Origin: Planctomycetota bacterium
GTDB lineage: Bacteria > Planctomycetota > SZUA-567 > H5-PLA8
Direction of reading: 5' to 3'
Length of the DNA: 43,871 bases
Assembly (NCBI GenBank): GCA_016200135.1
Contig: JACQFI010000094.1
Span: 1-43,871, forward strand
The notes under the pieces were generated by a model. That model was not told where the DNA came from, did no database searches, and saw nothing but the letters and a program-made list of their open reading frames with translations. Both the position numbers and the translations under genes were made by a program. Below are positions 31,431 to 40,244 of this stretch, piece by piece (the first letter of the stretch is position 1; the number at the start of each line of letters is the position of its first letter).

Positions 31431-31462
31431 GGTGGCCATCCGCGAACACGCGGATGGCCACC
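31431..31462. terminator. Perfect 14-bp hairpin between convergent genes
   Basis: GGTGGCCATCCGCG (31431-31444) and its exact complement (31449-31462) flank an AACA loop, 16 bp after the SRPBCC stop codon. The strong stem lies between convergent genes and should end transcription from the left; a T-tract is lacking. Confidence 0.65.
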
Positions 31463-31509
31463 ACTCAGTGTTACTCGTAACGCTTAACGTTTTTCCGTTT
31501 GCTAGATTC

Positions 31510-31532
31510 TTGGTTCTTCTGATTTGGTGCTT
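31510..31532 (-). repeat. 3'-end element, copy B
   Basis: On the plus strand TTGG then TTCTTCTGATTTGGTGCTT, eight bases from the stop codon at 31541. Same element as at 27170 and 32885. Confidence 0.7.
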
Positions 31533-31540
31533 TCGCCGGT

Positions 31541-32689
31541 CTACGGCTTCGCAAACCACGTCTTCGCCAGCGGATTCGTCTTGAAAAACTTGAGCAGCAG
31601 GTCGCTGACCTTCTGGCGTCCGCTGTTGCTTGGATGCGTCCCGTCCGCGACAACATCCTCCTGCTTCCAAACCAGTCCGTCGTCTTTTCGCGCAGTCAAC
31701 CCATCGGCCCAAAGGTACGGGCCCCAGAGCGTCAACGGCGCCTTCACTTCGCCTTTGGCGGGATCCCAGTTGAGTTCGGCCTTGCCCTTCTGCTGGTCCT
31801 GGATCAGCCAGCGCGCCGCGAATGCGCCCTCGTACGCATAGGGTTCGGGGTTGAGCACCGTCGTGGCGTAGCCGCCGTAGATCCGGCTCGAAAGATAAGT
31901 GAGCCGCAAATTCGGATAGCGCTTCTTCGCGTTGTTCAGCACCTTGACCGTGTCGTCTTCAAGTTTGCGCCCGTGTTCGGCAAGTTCGCCCGTAGGCCGC
32001 ACGTTCGCCAGCTTGACCCATGCCGCCTGTACCTGCATCGGCGTGACGCCGGCGGACTTCAGCCGTTCCTCGGCGTTGCTCCAAGTCTTGGCGTCGGGCG
32101 GCGCCCACTGTGCCATCGCCTGGCCGCTCTGAGCGCAATCCACGATGGTCAGCAGAGGCGATTTGTCGGGGTCTTTATCGGCGTTCGCCTTGAACGCCGA
32201 GAACTCCATTGTCGCGTTCGACATGCTTATGGAGACGAATACGATCTTGCCCTCTTTCGAAGGCTTGCCTTCCGCATCCAGGGGCACGATCTGGCCCAAT
32301 TCCTTCTTTATTGCCGCTTGCAGTGCTTCCGGCGGATCATTCTTGCCGCCACCGTAAAGACCGCCGTCCTCGCTCTTGTATTGTTCCGTGCCCAGCTCAG
32401 TGAGCGGTTTCATCCCGGTACTGGTTTTCGCCGCCGGTGCCCCCTCTTTTCCCTGCGCGGGATCGCGCCCGTTCGTCTTGGAAAGCTCGGTCCGCGCGCG
32501 CTCCACGTAGCGCTTCTCGTCATCGGTCAGTTTCTCGCCGCTGCGTATGCGCTGCATCAACTCACGCGCGCGTTTGAAGTCGATCGGTTCCTGCGCCTCT
32601 TCAGACGCCGCACGCGCCTGCCAGAGTCCAAAAGCCAGTGCAGCGCAAGCCGCCCAGCGTAACCACGCCTCAAGCACTCGAGTCTTCAT
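31541..32689 (-). CDS. Secreted SGNH/GDSL-like hydrolase
   Basis: A 382-residue exported protein with a signal peptide (RWAACAALAFGLWQARA). About 100 residues follow with no clear domain, including a Lys/Arg/Glu-rich helix. The core then matches a planctomycetal SGNH-type family as I remember it: FVSISMSNATMEFSAF, in which the Ser of SMSN should be the nucleophile; TYLSSRIYGGYATTVLNPEP in the middle; WGPYLWADG; and a closing DGTHPSNSGRQKVSDLL, supplying the Asp-x-x-His pair. The typical GDS block is replaced by SMSN. Substrate unknown; acetyl or acyl esters are plausible. GGAGGAGGG lies about eight bases before the ATG. Confidence 0.75.
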   Translation of the reverse strand: MKTRVLEAWLRWAACAALAFGLWQARAASEEAQEPIDFKRARELMQRIRSGEKLTDDEKRYVERARTELSKTNGRDPAQGKEGAPAAKTSTGMKPLTELGTEQYKSEDGGLYGGGKNDPPEALQAAIKKELGQIVPLDAEGKPSKEGKIVFVSISMSNATMEFSAFKANADKDPDKSPLLTIVDCAQSGQAMAQWAPPDAKTWSNAEERLKSAGVTPMQVQAAWVKLANVRPTGELAEHGRKLEDDTVKVLNNAKKRYPNLRLTYLSSRIYGGYATTVLNPEPYAYEGAFAARWLIQDQQKGKAELNWDPAKGEVKAPLTLWGPYLWADGLTARKDDGLVWKQEDVVADGTHPSNSGRQKVSDLLLKFFKTNPLAKTWFAKP

Positions 32690-32884
32690 CGCAGCACCCT
32701 CCTCCCTGGAATGTCATGTAACCATTCAGACAGCCCGCGCCTAGCACTCGATGTACCGTCTCTGGCAGCATAACCTCAATACGAGTCAAACGAAATAGGC
32801 CACTCTGCGCCGATTCGTTTGCCGTTTTTCTTTGAAGTTTGTTCAGTTCTTGCTGTTTGCAATTTGTAGTCGTTTACTTGGTTC

Positions 32885-32907
32885 TTGGGTCTTCTGATTT
32901 GGTGCTT
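32885..32907 (-). repeat. 3'-end element, copy C
   Basis: On the plus strand TTGGG then TCTTCTGATTTGGTGCTT, eight bases from the stop codon at 32916. The repeat extends upstream on the plus strand to about 32815 with GTTTGCC and GTTTGCAATTTG units. Confidence 0.7.
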
Positions 32908-32915
32908 CTACCCAT

Positions 32916-34541
32916 CTATTTTCTGCCCTGCCTCAATATCTCCGCCTCCGCCTTCTCACGCTGCGAGATCATCAGCTTCTGCAAGTTCAGCCACGCGTAC
33001 GGTTCCTTGGGCAGACGCTGGCCCGTATTGGCCATCAGGAACTGCCAGGCGGCCTCGCTATATTGAGGGTCCGCACCTTTCAGCAGCGGCGCGAGAAAAC
33101 CGATCGTGTCCTCGAGCGAGACCTTGCCTCCACGCGTGGCCAGCAGGTGCAGGAAGACCCACTTCGCGCGGTTCGCGACCTCCGGGTCCTCGTGCTTGCG
33201 CAGCGCCAATACGCGCGGCAGCGCCGCCAGCATCTCCGGGCGCAGTTTTTTCGACCCTAGCTTGTCCAACAGCTCCAACGCCTTGGACAGCACCGCGCCG
33301 GGCGCCGGCCGGTTGGAAGACAGAAACTCCGCGAGCACGCCCAGCCCGTCGAGCCGCGCGTCGCAGAGCAGCGCCTCGGCCGCCGAGCTCGCCATGGTCC
33401 GGCCGTGGATCTCGCGTTCGGGCCGGCTCGCGCCGCCCTCAACCATGCGCAGCCAGCAGCGGTCTTCGACAAAGCCTTCCCAGACGGTCTGCGCCGCGAA
33501 CGGACCGATCTCCGCGAGCACCTTCGCCGCGGCCGCCTGCACCCCCTGCGGATCGGCGGTCTCGTTGAACGTCGGCCCAAAGCCGCCGTTGGGCGCCAGC
33601 CGCAGCAACTCCGTGAGCGCGCGCACAAACGTCAGTCTGCGTTCGAGAACTTCCCTCAGCGCGGCCTCCCGCGCCTGGAAGCGTTCGCAATCTTTCACCG
33701 CGGCCGACCGCTGCTCCAGAAGCTGGAGCTTCTCCAGGTCGTTCGTCTCCGCGCGCTTGTTCAGATTTTCCAGGCGCTTGCCCGCCGCGCGCGCGTCCAG
33801 CGTGGCGCGCTCCAGGTCGCCGAGCAGTTGCCGGCAGGAAGGATCGCCGTCGAAACCCAGGTTCCGGCGCCACTGGCGCTCCCACAACGTCTCGATGCCC
33901 GCCACCAGATCCTTCGGCGAAGGCGGCGCGACGTGCGCAGCTTCGCTTAACATGGAGACCAGTTTCGCGTAATGGCTGGTCGAGAGCGCCGGCCCGGTCG
34001 CGGGGTCTTCCAGGCTCGAATTCAGCTCCGGTTCCGCGGCGTCGAATTGAATGGGGTGGGAGGGCTCGTTGTAGAGACCGTCCTGCATCCACAGCGCCAG
34101 GTCAGCCAGCGCAGTTTGAACCTGCTTGTCCCGCGCGCGAGTTTTCGGGGTCGCCGCGCCTGCTTCGCCGGCATCGGCCTCCTCCGCAAGCTCCGCGTCT
34201 TCCGGCCGGGACTGGTCGACGGCCAACCGTCCGCCGTTCTCGCGGATGATGTAGGCTACGTTCGCCCGGTGCGCGTTCCCGCCCGTGCTGAAATAGAAAT
34301 AAGCCGCTGCAGAGATTCCGGGCCGCACGGCCGCCGAACCCGAAACGCTCACCCCCGCAGGTTGCTCAGCCTTCTCGACAATAGGTCGGCTCGCATCCTG
34401 GGTCTGCGGACCGGCGCCGGCTTGCGCGTGAGGAATCCCCGCGACGGTCGCCTCGTTGTCCGCGGCCTGCGCGAACCGCCCGCCGACGTGAGAAACGCCA
34501 ACGCTCGCGACGATCAGGAACAGGGTCCGCACGTTCGCCAT
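32916..34541 (-). CDS. Secreted helical-repeat protein of unknown function
   Basis: A 541-residue exported protein with a signal peptide (TLFLIVASVGVSHVGG, cut near FAQAADN). A long Ala/Gly/Glu-rich, probably disordered stretch occupies residues ~30-150. The rest is helical: a coiled-coil-like region around LEKLQLLEQRSAAVKDCERF and then HEAT/armadillo-like helices (GVLAEFLSSNRPAPGAVLSK, EMLAALPRVLALRKHEDPEV, ANRAKWVFLHLLATRGG). The function is unknown. The start at ATG 34541 is chosen because the signal peptide begins there; the frame is open to 34571. A LacI-type palindrome lies about 120 bp upstream on the other strand of the divergent gap. Confidence 0.72.
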   Translation of the reverse strand: MANVRTLFLIVASVGVSHVGGRFAQAADNEATVAGIPHAQAGAGPQTQDASRPIVEKAEQPAGVSVSGSAAVRPGISAAAYFYFSTGGNAHRANVAYIIRENGGRLAVDQSRPEDAELAEEADAGEAGAATPKTRARDKQVQTALADLALWMQDGLYNEPSHPIQFDAAEPELNSSLEDPATGPALSTSHYAKLVSMLSEAAHVAPPSPKDLVAGIETLWERQWRRNLGFDGDPSCRQLLGDLERATLDARAAGKRLENLNKRAETNDLEKLQLLEQRSAAVKDCERFQAREAALREVLERRLTFVRALTELLRLAPNGGFGPTFNETADPQGVQAAAAKVLAEIGPFAAQTVWEGFVEDRCWLRMVEGGASRPEREIHGRTMASSAAEALLCDARLDGLGVLAEFLSSNRPAPGAVLSKALELLDKLGSKKLRPEMLAALPRVLALRKHEDPEVANRAKWVFLHLLATRGGKVSLEDTIGFLAPLLKGADPQYSEAAWQFLMANTGQRLPKEPYAWLNLQKLMISQREKAEAEILRQGRK

Positions 34542-34656
34542 ACCGGTACTCGCCTCGCCATAGGTCAACACCTACTAACATTCTAACCCAAGGATGTGCA
34601 AGGCCCCTCGTTTTGTGACGTGGGAATCCACTCCATTCACCCCATAACCTTATTTA

Positions 34657-34672
34657 TTGCAATCGGTTGCAA
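34657..34672. promoter_or_regulatory. Candidate LacI-type operator
   Basis: TTGCAATCGGTTGCAA has a CG centre and is a near-perfect palindrome (one mismatched pair in the middle). It lies between the divergent helical-repeat gene and the broken kinase-like gene. Confidence 0.4.
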
Positions 34673-34755
34673 GGTCACCTATCGTGCAGTTTCAGCCTTC
34701 CAATTACATCGCGATGAAAAGGAGAAGGCGCCTGGCATCCGGACGGAAAAGTAGC

Positions 34756-35408
34756 ATGTCCAAGCCCCGCAAAACCTCCCGTCCGTCCTTCCTGAATACC
34801 GATCGCACAGACAAGGCTCCGCGAGCTTACCTGGAAAGCATCGGCCGCATCTTCGCCGAGTTCGGCGAGCAGACGCAGGATTCCGTCAACATCTCCTACG
34901 GCATTGAATGCGCGGGCGAAAGTATTTCGTCAAGACGGCGGGCCGGCCCGATCACACCACGGCGGCCCTGACCCACGCCGGCCGCGTGGAATTGCTGCGC
35001 AGCACCGAGCGCCTCTCGAAGAGCTGTTCGCACCAGGCGCTCGTGCCGCTGCTGCGCGTAATCGAATCGCCGGAAGGCCCGCTGCTGGTGTATGCGTGGG
35101 CACAAGGCGCCCTCGTACGCTCGGTCCAGCCGCGTTTTCGAGCCCTTCCGGTCGAAGAGATCCTGCGCGTCCTCGATGCCGTGTACGAACTCCATCGCGA
35201 TTTGGCGCGCACGGGTTGGGTGGCGTCCGACTTCTACGACGGTTGCCTGCTCTACGATTTTGAAGCGCGGGGGCTGATGGTCATGGACCTGGACTCCTAC
35301 CATATCCCGTACCCGAACCTTGAGCAACGTCCCCCTCCAGCGCCACCAGCTCACGCTAATGGAAACTCGGGCCTTTTCATTTTCGCATCCTTGCCGCCGC
35401 AGTCCTAA
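34756..35408 (+). pseudogene. Frameshifted and truncated protein-kinase-like gene
   Basis: Two frames together resemble an aminoglycoside-phosphotransferase/Ser-Thr kinase-like family. Frame 1 from ATG 34756 gives LESIGRIFAEFGEQTQDSVN, then SYGIECAGE; the next expected residues, KYFVKTAG, continue only in the other frame, from about 34920. Deletion of one base in GGGCGAAAG would explain this. Frame 2 then runs through AYELHRDLARTGWVASDF-like sequence (actual: AVYELHRDLARTGWV, DFYDGCLLYDF) to the MVMDLDSYH catalytic-type segment. After that it loses similarity: the tail is Pro-rich and lacks the expected C-lobe, so the gene is also truncated. Sequencing error at the shift cannot be excluded. 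It lies downstream of a LacI-type palindrome. Confidence 0.75.
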
Positions 35409-35432
35409 GATCCTTGCGAACAGACCTCACCA

Positions 35433-36569
35433 TTACGGCACGTATCGAAAGGCGAAGAACATCCCCTTGCTAAGCCCGATAAGGCAGTCGTTCGTAGAGT
35501 CGTAACAGAGGCGCATCCAGTGGACCGCAGGATCTGGAATCTCATTCGTAGACTTGATCTCGTGCCAGGCGTCCTTCTTAGGATCGTAGCAAAACATTCC
35601 GGACGGTTGCTCCGCCTGCTCGTCCTTGCCGTAGACCACCGTGGTCACGAACAGGTCGCGCCGGGAATCGTACGCCAATGCCGCTTCGTTTAGCGCGGTG
35701 GGACTATCCGCAAGCTTGCTCACTGTTTCGGTCTTGGGATCGAAGGCATACAGGCAGTTGAAGCCTCCCGTCTTTGTCTTCCAGGCGCCATACGTGCCTC
35801 CGCCCGCCAACAGCATGCGCTTGCGAGGCGCATCCAAAATAACCGACATGCCCATGTGGCTGCGCGGGAGATCGTTTTTCGCCACACGCCACTGGCCCGT
35901 GCCGGTGTCCATGATCCATATTTTTCCGTGGCCGGCATAAACGATGGATTTTGTATCCGGGCAATAAGCCATGCCGTCTTCCAGTTGATTGGGCGGATGC
36001 TGCTTCGATTCGATCTTGGTCCAGAGTTTCTTTTCTAGGTCGAATCGCCAGGTGTCGTTGGTCGCCTTGTGGCCAACGATCTGGCCGTCGCGCGACGCGC
36101 CCTGATTGGCCCCGTTGCATATGAAAAGGGACTTCAAGTCGGGCGCATAGTCAAACGCCTGATAGACGTGCCTATCGCAAGGCGAAGGCTCCTTTTCATT
36201 TTCCGCCAGAGTCTTCGTGAGGTAACCGCCTCCGGCCGTTGGCTCCTTGCACCAGTTGTTTATCTTGAGCGGCGTCAGCTTGGCTGTGGCCGGATCGAAG
36301 CTGAAGATGCAGTTGCCATAGATCGTGTATCCGCCGTGTTTCTTGTCCACCCAGCGGTCGTTGAAAAGAACACGTTTGCCTTCTGGATCATAGACAAGCT
36401 TGTTCCACCAGACGCAGTTCCACTGGCCCTTTTCATCAGGATTGTTGTTGGCCTGTTCGGAAACGGGTTTAAGCGGCACCCAAGTGTTTGGCGGCAGGTT
36501 CGCGAGGTCCGCGGTGCGCGCAGTTCCAGCAAACATCGTGAACCCCGCGAGCAAGGCCAGTGTTCTCAT
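35433..36569 (-). CDS. Secreted kelch-type beta-propeller, short
   Basis: A 378-residue exported protein with a signal peptide (TLALLAGFTMFAGTARTADL). The propeller has kelch-like blades with a glycine-containing strand and a Trp some residues on: TYGAWKTKTGGFNCLYAFDP, LVYDPEGKRVLFNDRWVD, KSIVYAGHGKIWIMDTGTGQ, RMLLAGGGTYGAW. The mature protein opens with LPPNTWVPLK, the same motif that starts the blades of the next two proteins. GGAGGG lies eight bases before the ATG. It is the last and most separated of three kelch genes (162 bp behind the second), probably in the same transcript. Function unknown; extracellular binding or enzyme scaffold is plausible. Confidence 0.8.
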   Translation of the reverse strand: MRTLALLAGFTMFAGTARTADLANLPPNTWVPLKPVSEQANNNPDEKGQWNCVWWNKLVYDPEGKRVLFNDRWVDKKHGGYTIYGNCIFSFDPATAKLTPLKINNWCKEPTAGGGYLTKTLAENEKEPSPCDRHVYQAFDYAPDLKSLFICNGANQGASRDGQIVGHKATNDTWRFDLEKKLWTKIESKQHPPNQLEDGMAYCPDTKSIVYAGHGKIWIMDTGTGQWRVAKNDLPRSHMGMSVILDAPRKRMLLAGGGTYGAWKTKTGGFNCLYAFDPKTETVSKLADSPTALNEAALAYDSRRDLFVTTVVYGKDEQAEQPSGMFCYDPKKDAWHEIKSTNEIPDPAVHWMRLCYDSTNDCLIGLSKGMFFAFRYVP

Positions 36570-36731
36570 ATTCCCAACCCTCCGATCGGTGTTTGTCGCC
36601 CAGTGGTATTTACAGAAGTGAACAGGACTCTTCCCACGCCAATCTATCCTCTCCATCTTTAGTGATAATTAGAACGCACCGCCTGAAAAAACCGCAGCCA
36701 GTGGCGCCAGATCGCAAAGCCTTTGTCGCAT

Positions 36732-39083
36732 TCACGGCGAACTCGTCACCTTTGCACTCTTGTCGTCATATCTCAGCAGAAACGTCGTCGCCGCCGCGCC
36801 GAATCCGACCTCGTGGATCAGCACCACCACTTTATGAATTGGATCGTACGCGAAGCTCGTGTCCCAGCTCGACGGCGTGCGGCCCTTCGCCGGCAGCGCG
36901 ATCTCCGCCTGCACCCACTCGTTCGCGGCGCAGCGGTAGACCTGGTGCACCGACGCCTTCTTGCCCTCCTCCCCGAACGTCATTTGAAAGATCACATCCT
37001 GCTCGGGGATATAGCACGCCTCGCGCGTCGCCTGAAATGCGCCCTTCGGCGCGCCTTTCGTCCACGCGCCGCCGGTCAGGTCGAAGAACCACATCTCCGT
37101 CGCGCCGCCCTTGGAGATCATCGCGACCAGCCGGTTGCGCTTCGAATCGAAAACCGTCGGGTCCTGCTCCGAGCCCGTCACCGGGCCTTTGTCCGCGACC
37201 TTCGTCCATGTGCCCGTGCAGGTCTCGTCCTCGCCCGAACCCGACCGCGTCACTTTGCAGAGCCAGAGCACTCCGTGGCTGAGCGCGTACACGCCTTTCG
37301 GCGTCGTCACCAGGCACGTGCCGTCGTCGGTGCCCCACGGCCGGTCGAACGTCGGCTCGAAGAACTTTTTTTTGATCGGATCGTAAATCCAGTTGTCCGC
37401 GCCCGCCGCCTTCACTTCTTTCTTGCCGTCCTTGCCGAGATACAACGTCTTCCCGTTAAGTTCCCCGCCCTGCCGCGCGTAAACCATCGTCTTCGAGACC
37501 GGATCGTACGCGTACCAGCGCCGCGTGTGCTCACTCCACGGATGCAAATTCGCCGACCATCCAAAGACCGTGCGGTTGGTGCTCTCCAGAAACGGGGGAA
37601 ACTCCGGGTCGTGCGAGAGCGTCCAGCGGTTCTCGCCCACGTCGTACTGCGCCACGTCGCTCCCCGAATACGCCGAGTGGCCCCCGCCGGTGTAGAGGAT
37701 CACGCCGCGGTCGGTGTCGATCGTACAGTCGGACCAGGTCTTGTTCGTCGCCGCGCCCGGAGGCTCGGCGTCCACCCACTGATTCGCGGGCAAACTCGCG
37801 AGCTTTGCCTCCGTCGCCTTGCGGTCAGGCGGCGGTGCGCTCAGCAGCGCCTTGCGCTGGCCTTCGTGCTTGTAGACCGGCGTCCCCGGAGCCGCGCCCG
37901 CGCGCTTCTCCGCCGCGGTCGCCGGATCGAAACGGTAGACGTACATCTTGCGCGGCGCGGCCCAGCCGATCGAACCTTCCGCCGCCAGCGCCACCGCGTC
38001 GTCCTTCGCCGCATAGTCGCAGCTCAGCCAGTCGGAAAGCGGAAGCGTGCCCTTGAGGGGCGTCCAGACGTTCTGCGCCGCGTCGTAGACCCACGTCGCA
38101 CACGTCCGCGCCTGGCCGTCCGCCGCGCAGAGCAGCACCAGCCCGTGCTTCTCGAGATACGCCGTCGCGCAGACGAACGCCGCGGGCGGAGCCGTCGCCG
38201 GCTTGCGTTCGGACCACTCGCGCTTGGCCGATTCGTACACCCACGTGTCGTTGAGCGCTTTCGACTGGTCGTCGCCGCCGAAGAGCACCATCAGCTTGTT
38301 CTTGCCGTCATACACGATGCGCGAATTGCCCCGTAGCGGCGGCTCGGTTTTAAGCTCCGGCCTGCGCCACTCGTTCTTCGCGCAATCGTAGAGCCACGTC
38401 TTCGCGCCGCCCCATGTGTTCAGCGCCATGCCGCCGCCAAAGAGCAGCGCCTCGTCGTTGACCGGATCGTAGCAGAGCGACGCCCACACGAGCGCCTCGC
38501 AGCCCAGCGGACTTTTTGCCGGCTTGAGGTCCGTCCAGACGCGCGCCTTGGGGTCGTAGCCAAACGTCCGGCCGCCCACGAAGTAGAGCATGCGCTGCCG
38601 CTTGCTGTCGTACGCCGCTTGATTGAACACGCAGCAGCGCGTGGGCCGCGCGATCCCGTCGGTCTCGACAAAATCCACCCGGTTCGCCGCACAGTACCCG
38701 CCCACCACGCGGTCGTTCGCGCCTTTGAACACGTTCGCCGTGTTCCCCTGCGGCGACTGCCCGTAACAGACCCAATTCGGAAAGTTCCCGTTCGCCCAGC
38801 TCTGCTCCTTGCCCTGCGGCAGCGCATCCTTCCAGGCGTTCGAACGCAGGTCGAAGGTCTCCACGTCGTACTTCTTCGGCAGCTCGTTCGCCGCACCCGA
38901 CGCCCCCCACATGATGAACTCGTCCGTCGCCGGCACGTACCACATCGAACTCAGATACTTGCACCCGCCCTTCTCGCTGCTCACCTCCACCCACGTATTC
39001 GGCGGAGAACCGCCCGCATCCGCGGCTCGCCCCGCAAGCGCCGCGCCCAGCAGCAGCGCACAAGCAAAAAGTTCGCGTCGCAT
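36732..39083 (-). CDS. Secreted kelch-type protein with two propeller halves
   Basis: A 783-residue exported protein with a signal peptide (LFACALLLGAALAGRAADAG). It has two kelch regions of about 390 and 350 residues. The first opens SPPNTWVEVS and the second opens LPANQWVDAEPP, so they look like duplicated propellers. Kelch-type strands include FVGGRTFGYDP, LLFGGGMALNTW, MVLFGGDDQSKALNDTWVYE and ILYTGGGHSAYSGSDVAQYD. No enzyme motif is evident. GGAGG lies seven bases before the ATG, and the gene begins 19 bp after the stop of the upstream kelch gene, so the two are cotranscribed. Confidence 0.85.
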   Translation of the reverse strand: MRRELFACALLLGAALAGRAADAGGSPPNTWVEVSSEKGGCKYLSSMWYVPATDEFIMWGASGAANELPKKYDVETFDLRSNAWKDALPQGKEQSWANGNFPNWVCYGQSPQGNTANVFKGANDRVVGGYCAANRVDFVETDGIARPTRCCVFNQAAYDSKRQRMLYFVGGRTFGYDPKARVWTDLKPAKSPLGCEALVWASLCYDPVNDEALLFGGGMALNTWGGAKTWLYDCAKNEWRRPELKTEPPLRGNSRIVYDGKNKLMVLFGGDDQSKALNDTWVYESAKREWSERKPATAPPAAFVCATAYLEKHGLVLLCAADGQARTCATWVYDAAQNVWTPLKGTLPLSDWLSCDYAAKDDAVALAAEGSIGWAAPRKMYVYRFDPATAAEKRAGAAPGTPVYKHEGQRKALLSAPPPDRKATEAKLASLPANQWVDAEPPGAATNKTWSDCTIDTDRGVILYTGGGHSAYSGSDVAQYDVGENRWTLSHDPEFPPFLESTNRTVFGWSANLHPWSEHTRRWYAYDPVSKTMVYARQGGELNGKTLYLGKDGKKEVKAAGADNWIYDPIKKKFFEPTFDRPWGTDDGTCLVTTPKGVYALSHGVLWLCKVTRSGSGEDETCTGTWTKVADKGPVTGSEQDPTVFDSKRNRLVAMISKGGATEMWFFDLTGGAWTKGAPKGAFQATREACYIPEQDVIFQMTFGEEGKKASVHQVYRCAANEWVQAEIALPAKGRTPSSWDTSFAYDPIHKVVVLIHEVGFGAAATTFLLRYDDKSAKVTSSP

Positions 39084-39102
39084 AAGTTCCTCCTTAAGAT
39101 TC

Positions 39103-40218
39103 TTACGGTTGATAATGGAACGTGAACGCCGTGAGTTGGTACGAGAGCACCACCAGGTCCGTCTGCGCGTCGTACTGCAGGTAGCCGTTGACCAGCTTCG
39201 GACCGCCGGCCTTCACCTGCGACCACGCGCTCTTGATCGGGTCGTAGACCCACGTGTCTTCGGCCGTCGGTCCGTTGATCAGGTACACGTCGTGCTTCGA
39301 GATGTAGGTGATGCCCTTCATTCCGCCGCGCGGATCTTTTTTATCGCCGCTCAATTCATACGCATTGGACAATTCCTTGAACTCCTTCGCTTTCGGGTCA
39401 AACGTGCAGAGCTTCGGTCCCAGGCGGAAGACCCACAGCGCGCGCTTGGAATCCCAGGTCGAACGCGCTTCATAAAGCGTCATCGGGCACTTGCCTTTGA
39501 GTTCCGCCTTCTCCCACTTTTGCGTCTTCAGGTCGAACTCGGCGTACAGTCTCCCGCTGTCGTTTAAGAAAAGCAGCTTCCCACCTTCGGGCCAATACCT
39601 CAGGTGCGACTCGTACGGCGAGCTTTTGTATTCGTCCCAAAACTGGCGGATGCTGCCGTCGATGCGCGTCCAGCGCTTCTCCACGAAGCTGAACTTCCAC
39701 GTGGACGCGTTGTCCTTCTTCAGTTCCTCTTTCGCTTCCGGATCCACGCCTTCGCCCAGGCACGTCTTCCAGTTCGCGCCGCACATCATGTACAGCGCGT
39801 CCTCGCTCTCGACATACGCCAACCCGTCGTACGTGTGCCGCGGGCTTGGCGTCGGACGGTCCTTGAACGCGGGCAGCAGTTTGCCGTGGCCGTACGAACC
39901 TCCGCTCCAGTTCGCGACATCCACGGTCTCCGCCTGGTTCGTCTTGAGGTTCCACTCCACCGTTGTGTTGGAGTAGTAGCCCGGCGAATACCCCACGCTC
40001 TTCGAATCGATACCCGTGCGAATCAGGAGCGTGCCCGTCTTACTGCGGTACACGTTGTCGCTGAAGCCGTCGCCGGTCGTCCACTGCGCGTCCTTTACGT
40101 CCTTGGGCAACTTGAATGTAGGCTTCGCCTCCGCCCAGGTATTCGCGAGCGCGGGCGATCCTTCTTGCGCCAAGGCCGACCCCGAAACCACCCACGCCAG
40201 CATCCCCAACCAACGCAT
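39103..40218 (-). CDS. Secreted kelch-like beta-propeller protein
   Basis: A 371-residue exported protein with a signal peptide (LGMLAWVVSGSALAQEG). It opens ALANTWAEAKPTF, the shortened relative of the NTWV motif in its neighbours, and shows kelch-like blades: SVGYSPGYYSNTTVEWNLKT, YDGLAYVESEDALYMMCGAN, GKLLFLNDSGRLYAEFDLKT, YISKHDVYLINGPTAEDTWV and DAQTDLVVLSYQLTAF. AAGGAG lies eight bases before the ATG. It starts 26 bp behind the GntR-LacI regulator stop, so it is the second gene of the operon. Function unknown. Confidence 0.85.
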   Translation of the reverse strand: MRWLGMLAWVVSGSALAQEGSPALANTWAEAKPTFKLPKDVKDAQWTTGDGFSDNVYRSKTGTLLIRTGIDSKSVGYSPGYYSNTTVEWNLKTNQAETVDVANWSGGSYGHGKLLPAFKDRPTPSPRHTYDGLAYVESEDALYMMCGANWKTCLGEGVDPEAKEELKKDNASTWKFSFVEKRWTRIDGSIRQFWDEYKSSPYESHLRYWPEGGKLLFLNDSGRLYAEFDLKTQKWEKAELKGKCPMTLYEARSTWDSKRALWVFRLGPKLCTFDPKAKEFKELSNAYELSGDKKDPRGGMKGITYISKHDVYLINGPTAEDTWVYDPIKSAWSQVKAGGPKLVNGYLQYDAQTDLVVLSYQLTAFTFHYQP

Positions 40219-40244
40219 GCTCGATTCTCCTTGTCCTGGTGTCT

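Noticed and set aside
34900..34930. Programmed ribosomal frameshift in the kinase-like gene
   Set aside because: No slippery heptamer or downstream pseudoknot is evident, and the C-lobe is missing as well, so gene decay is simpler.
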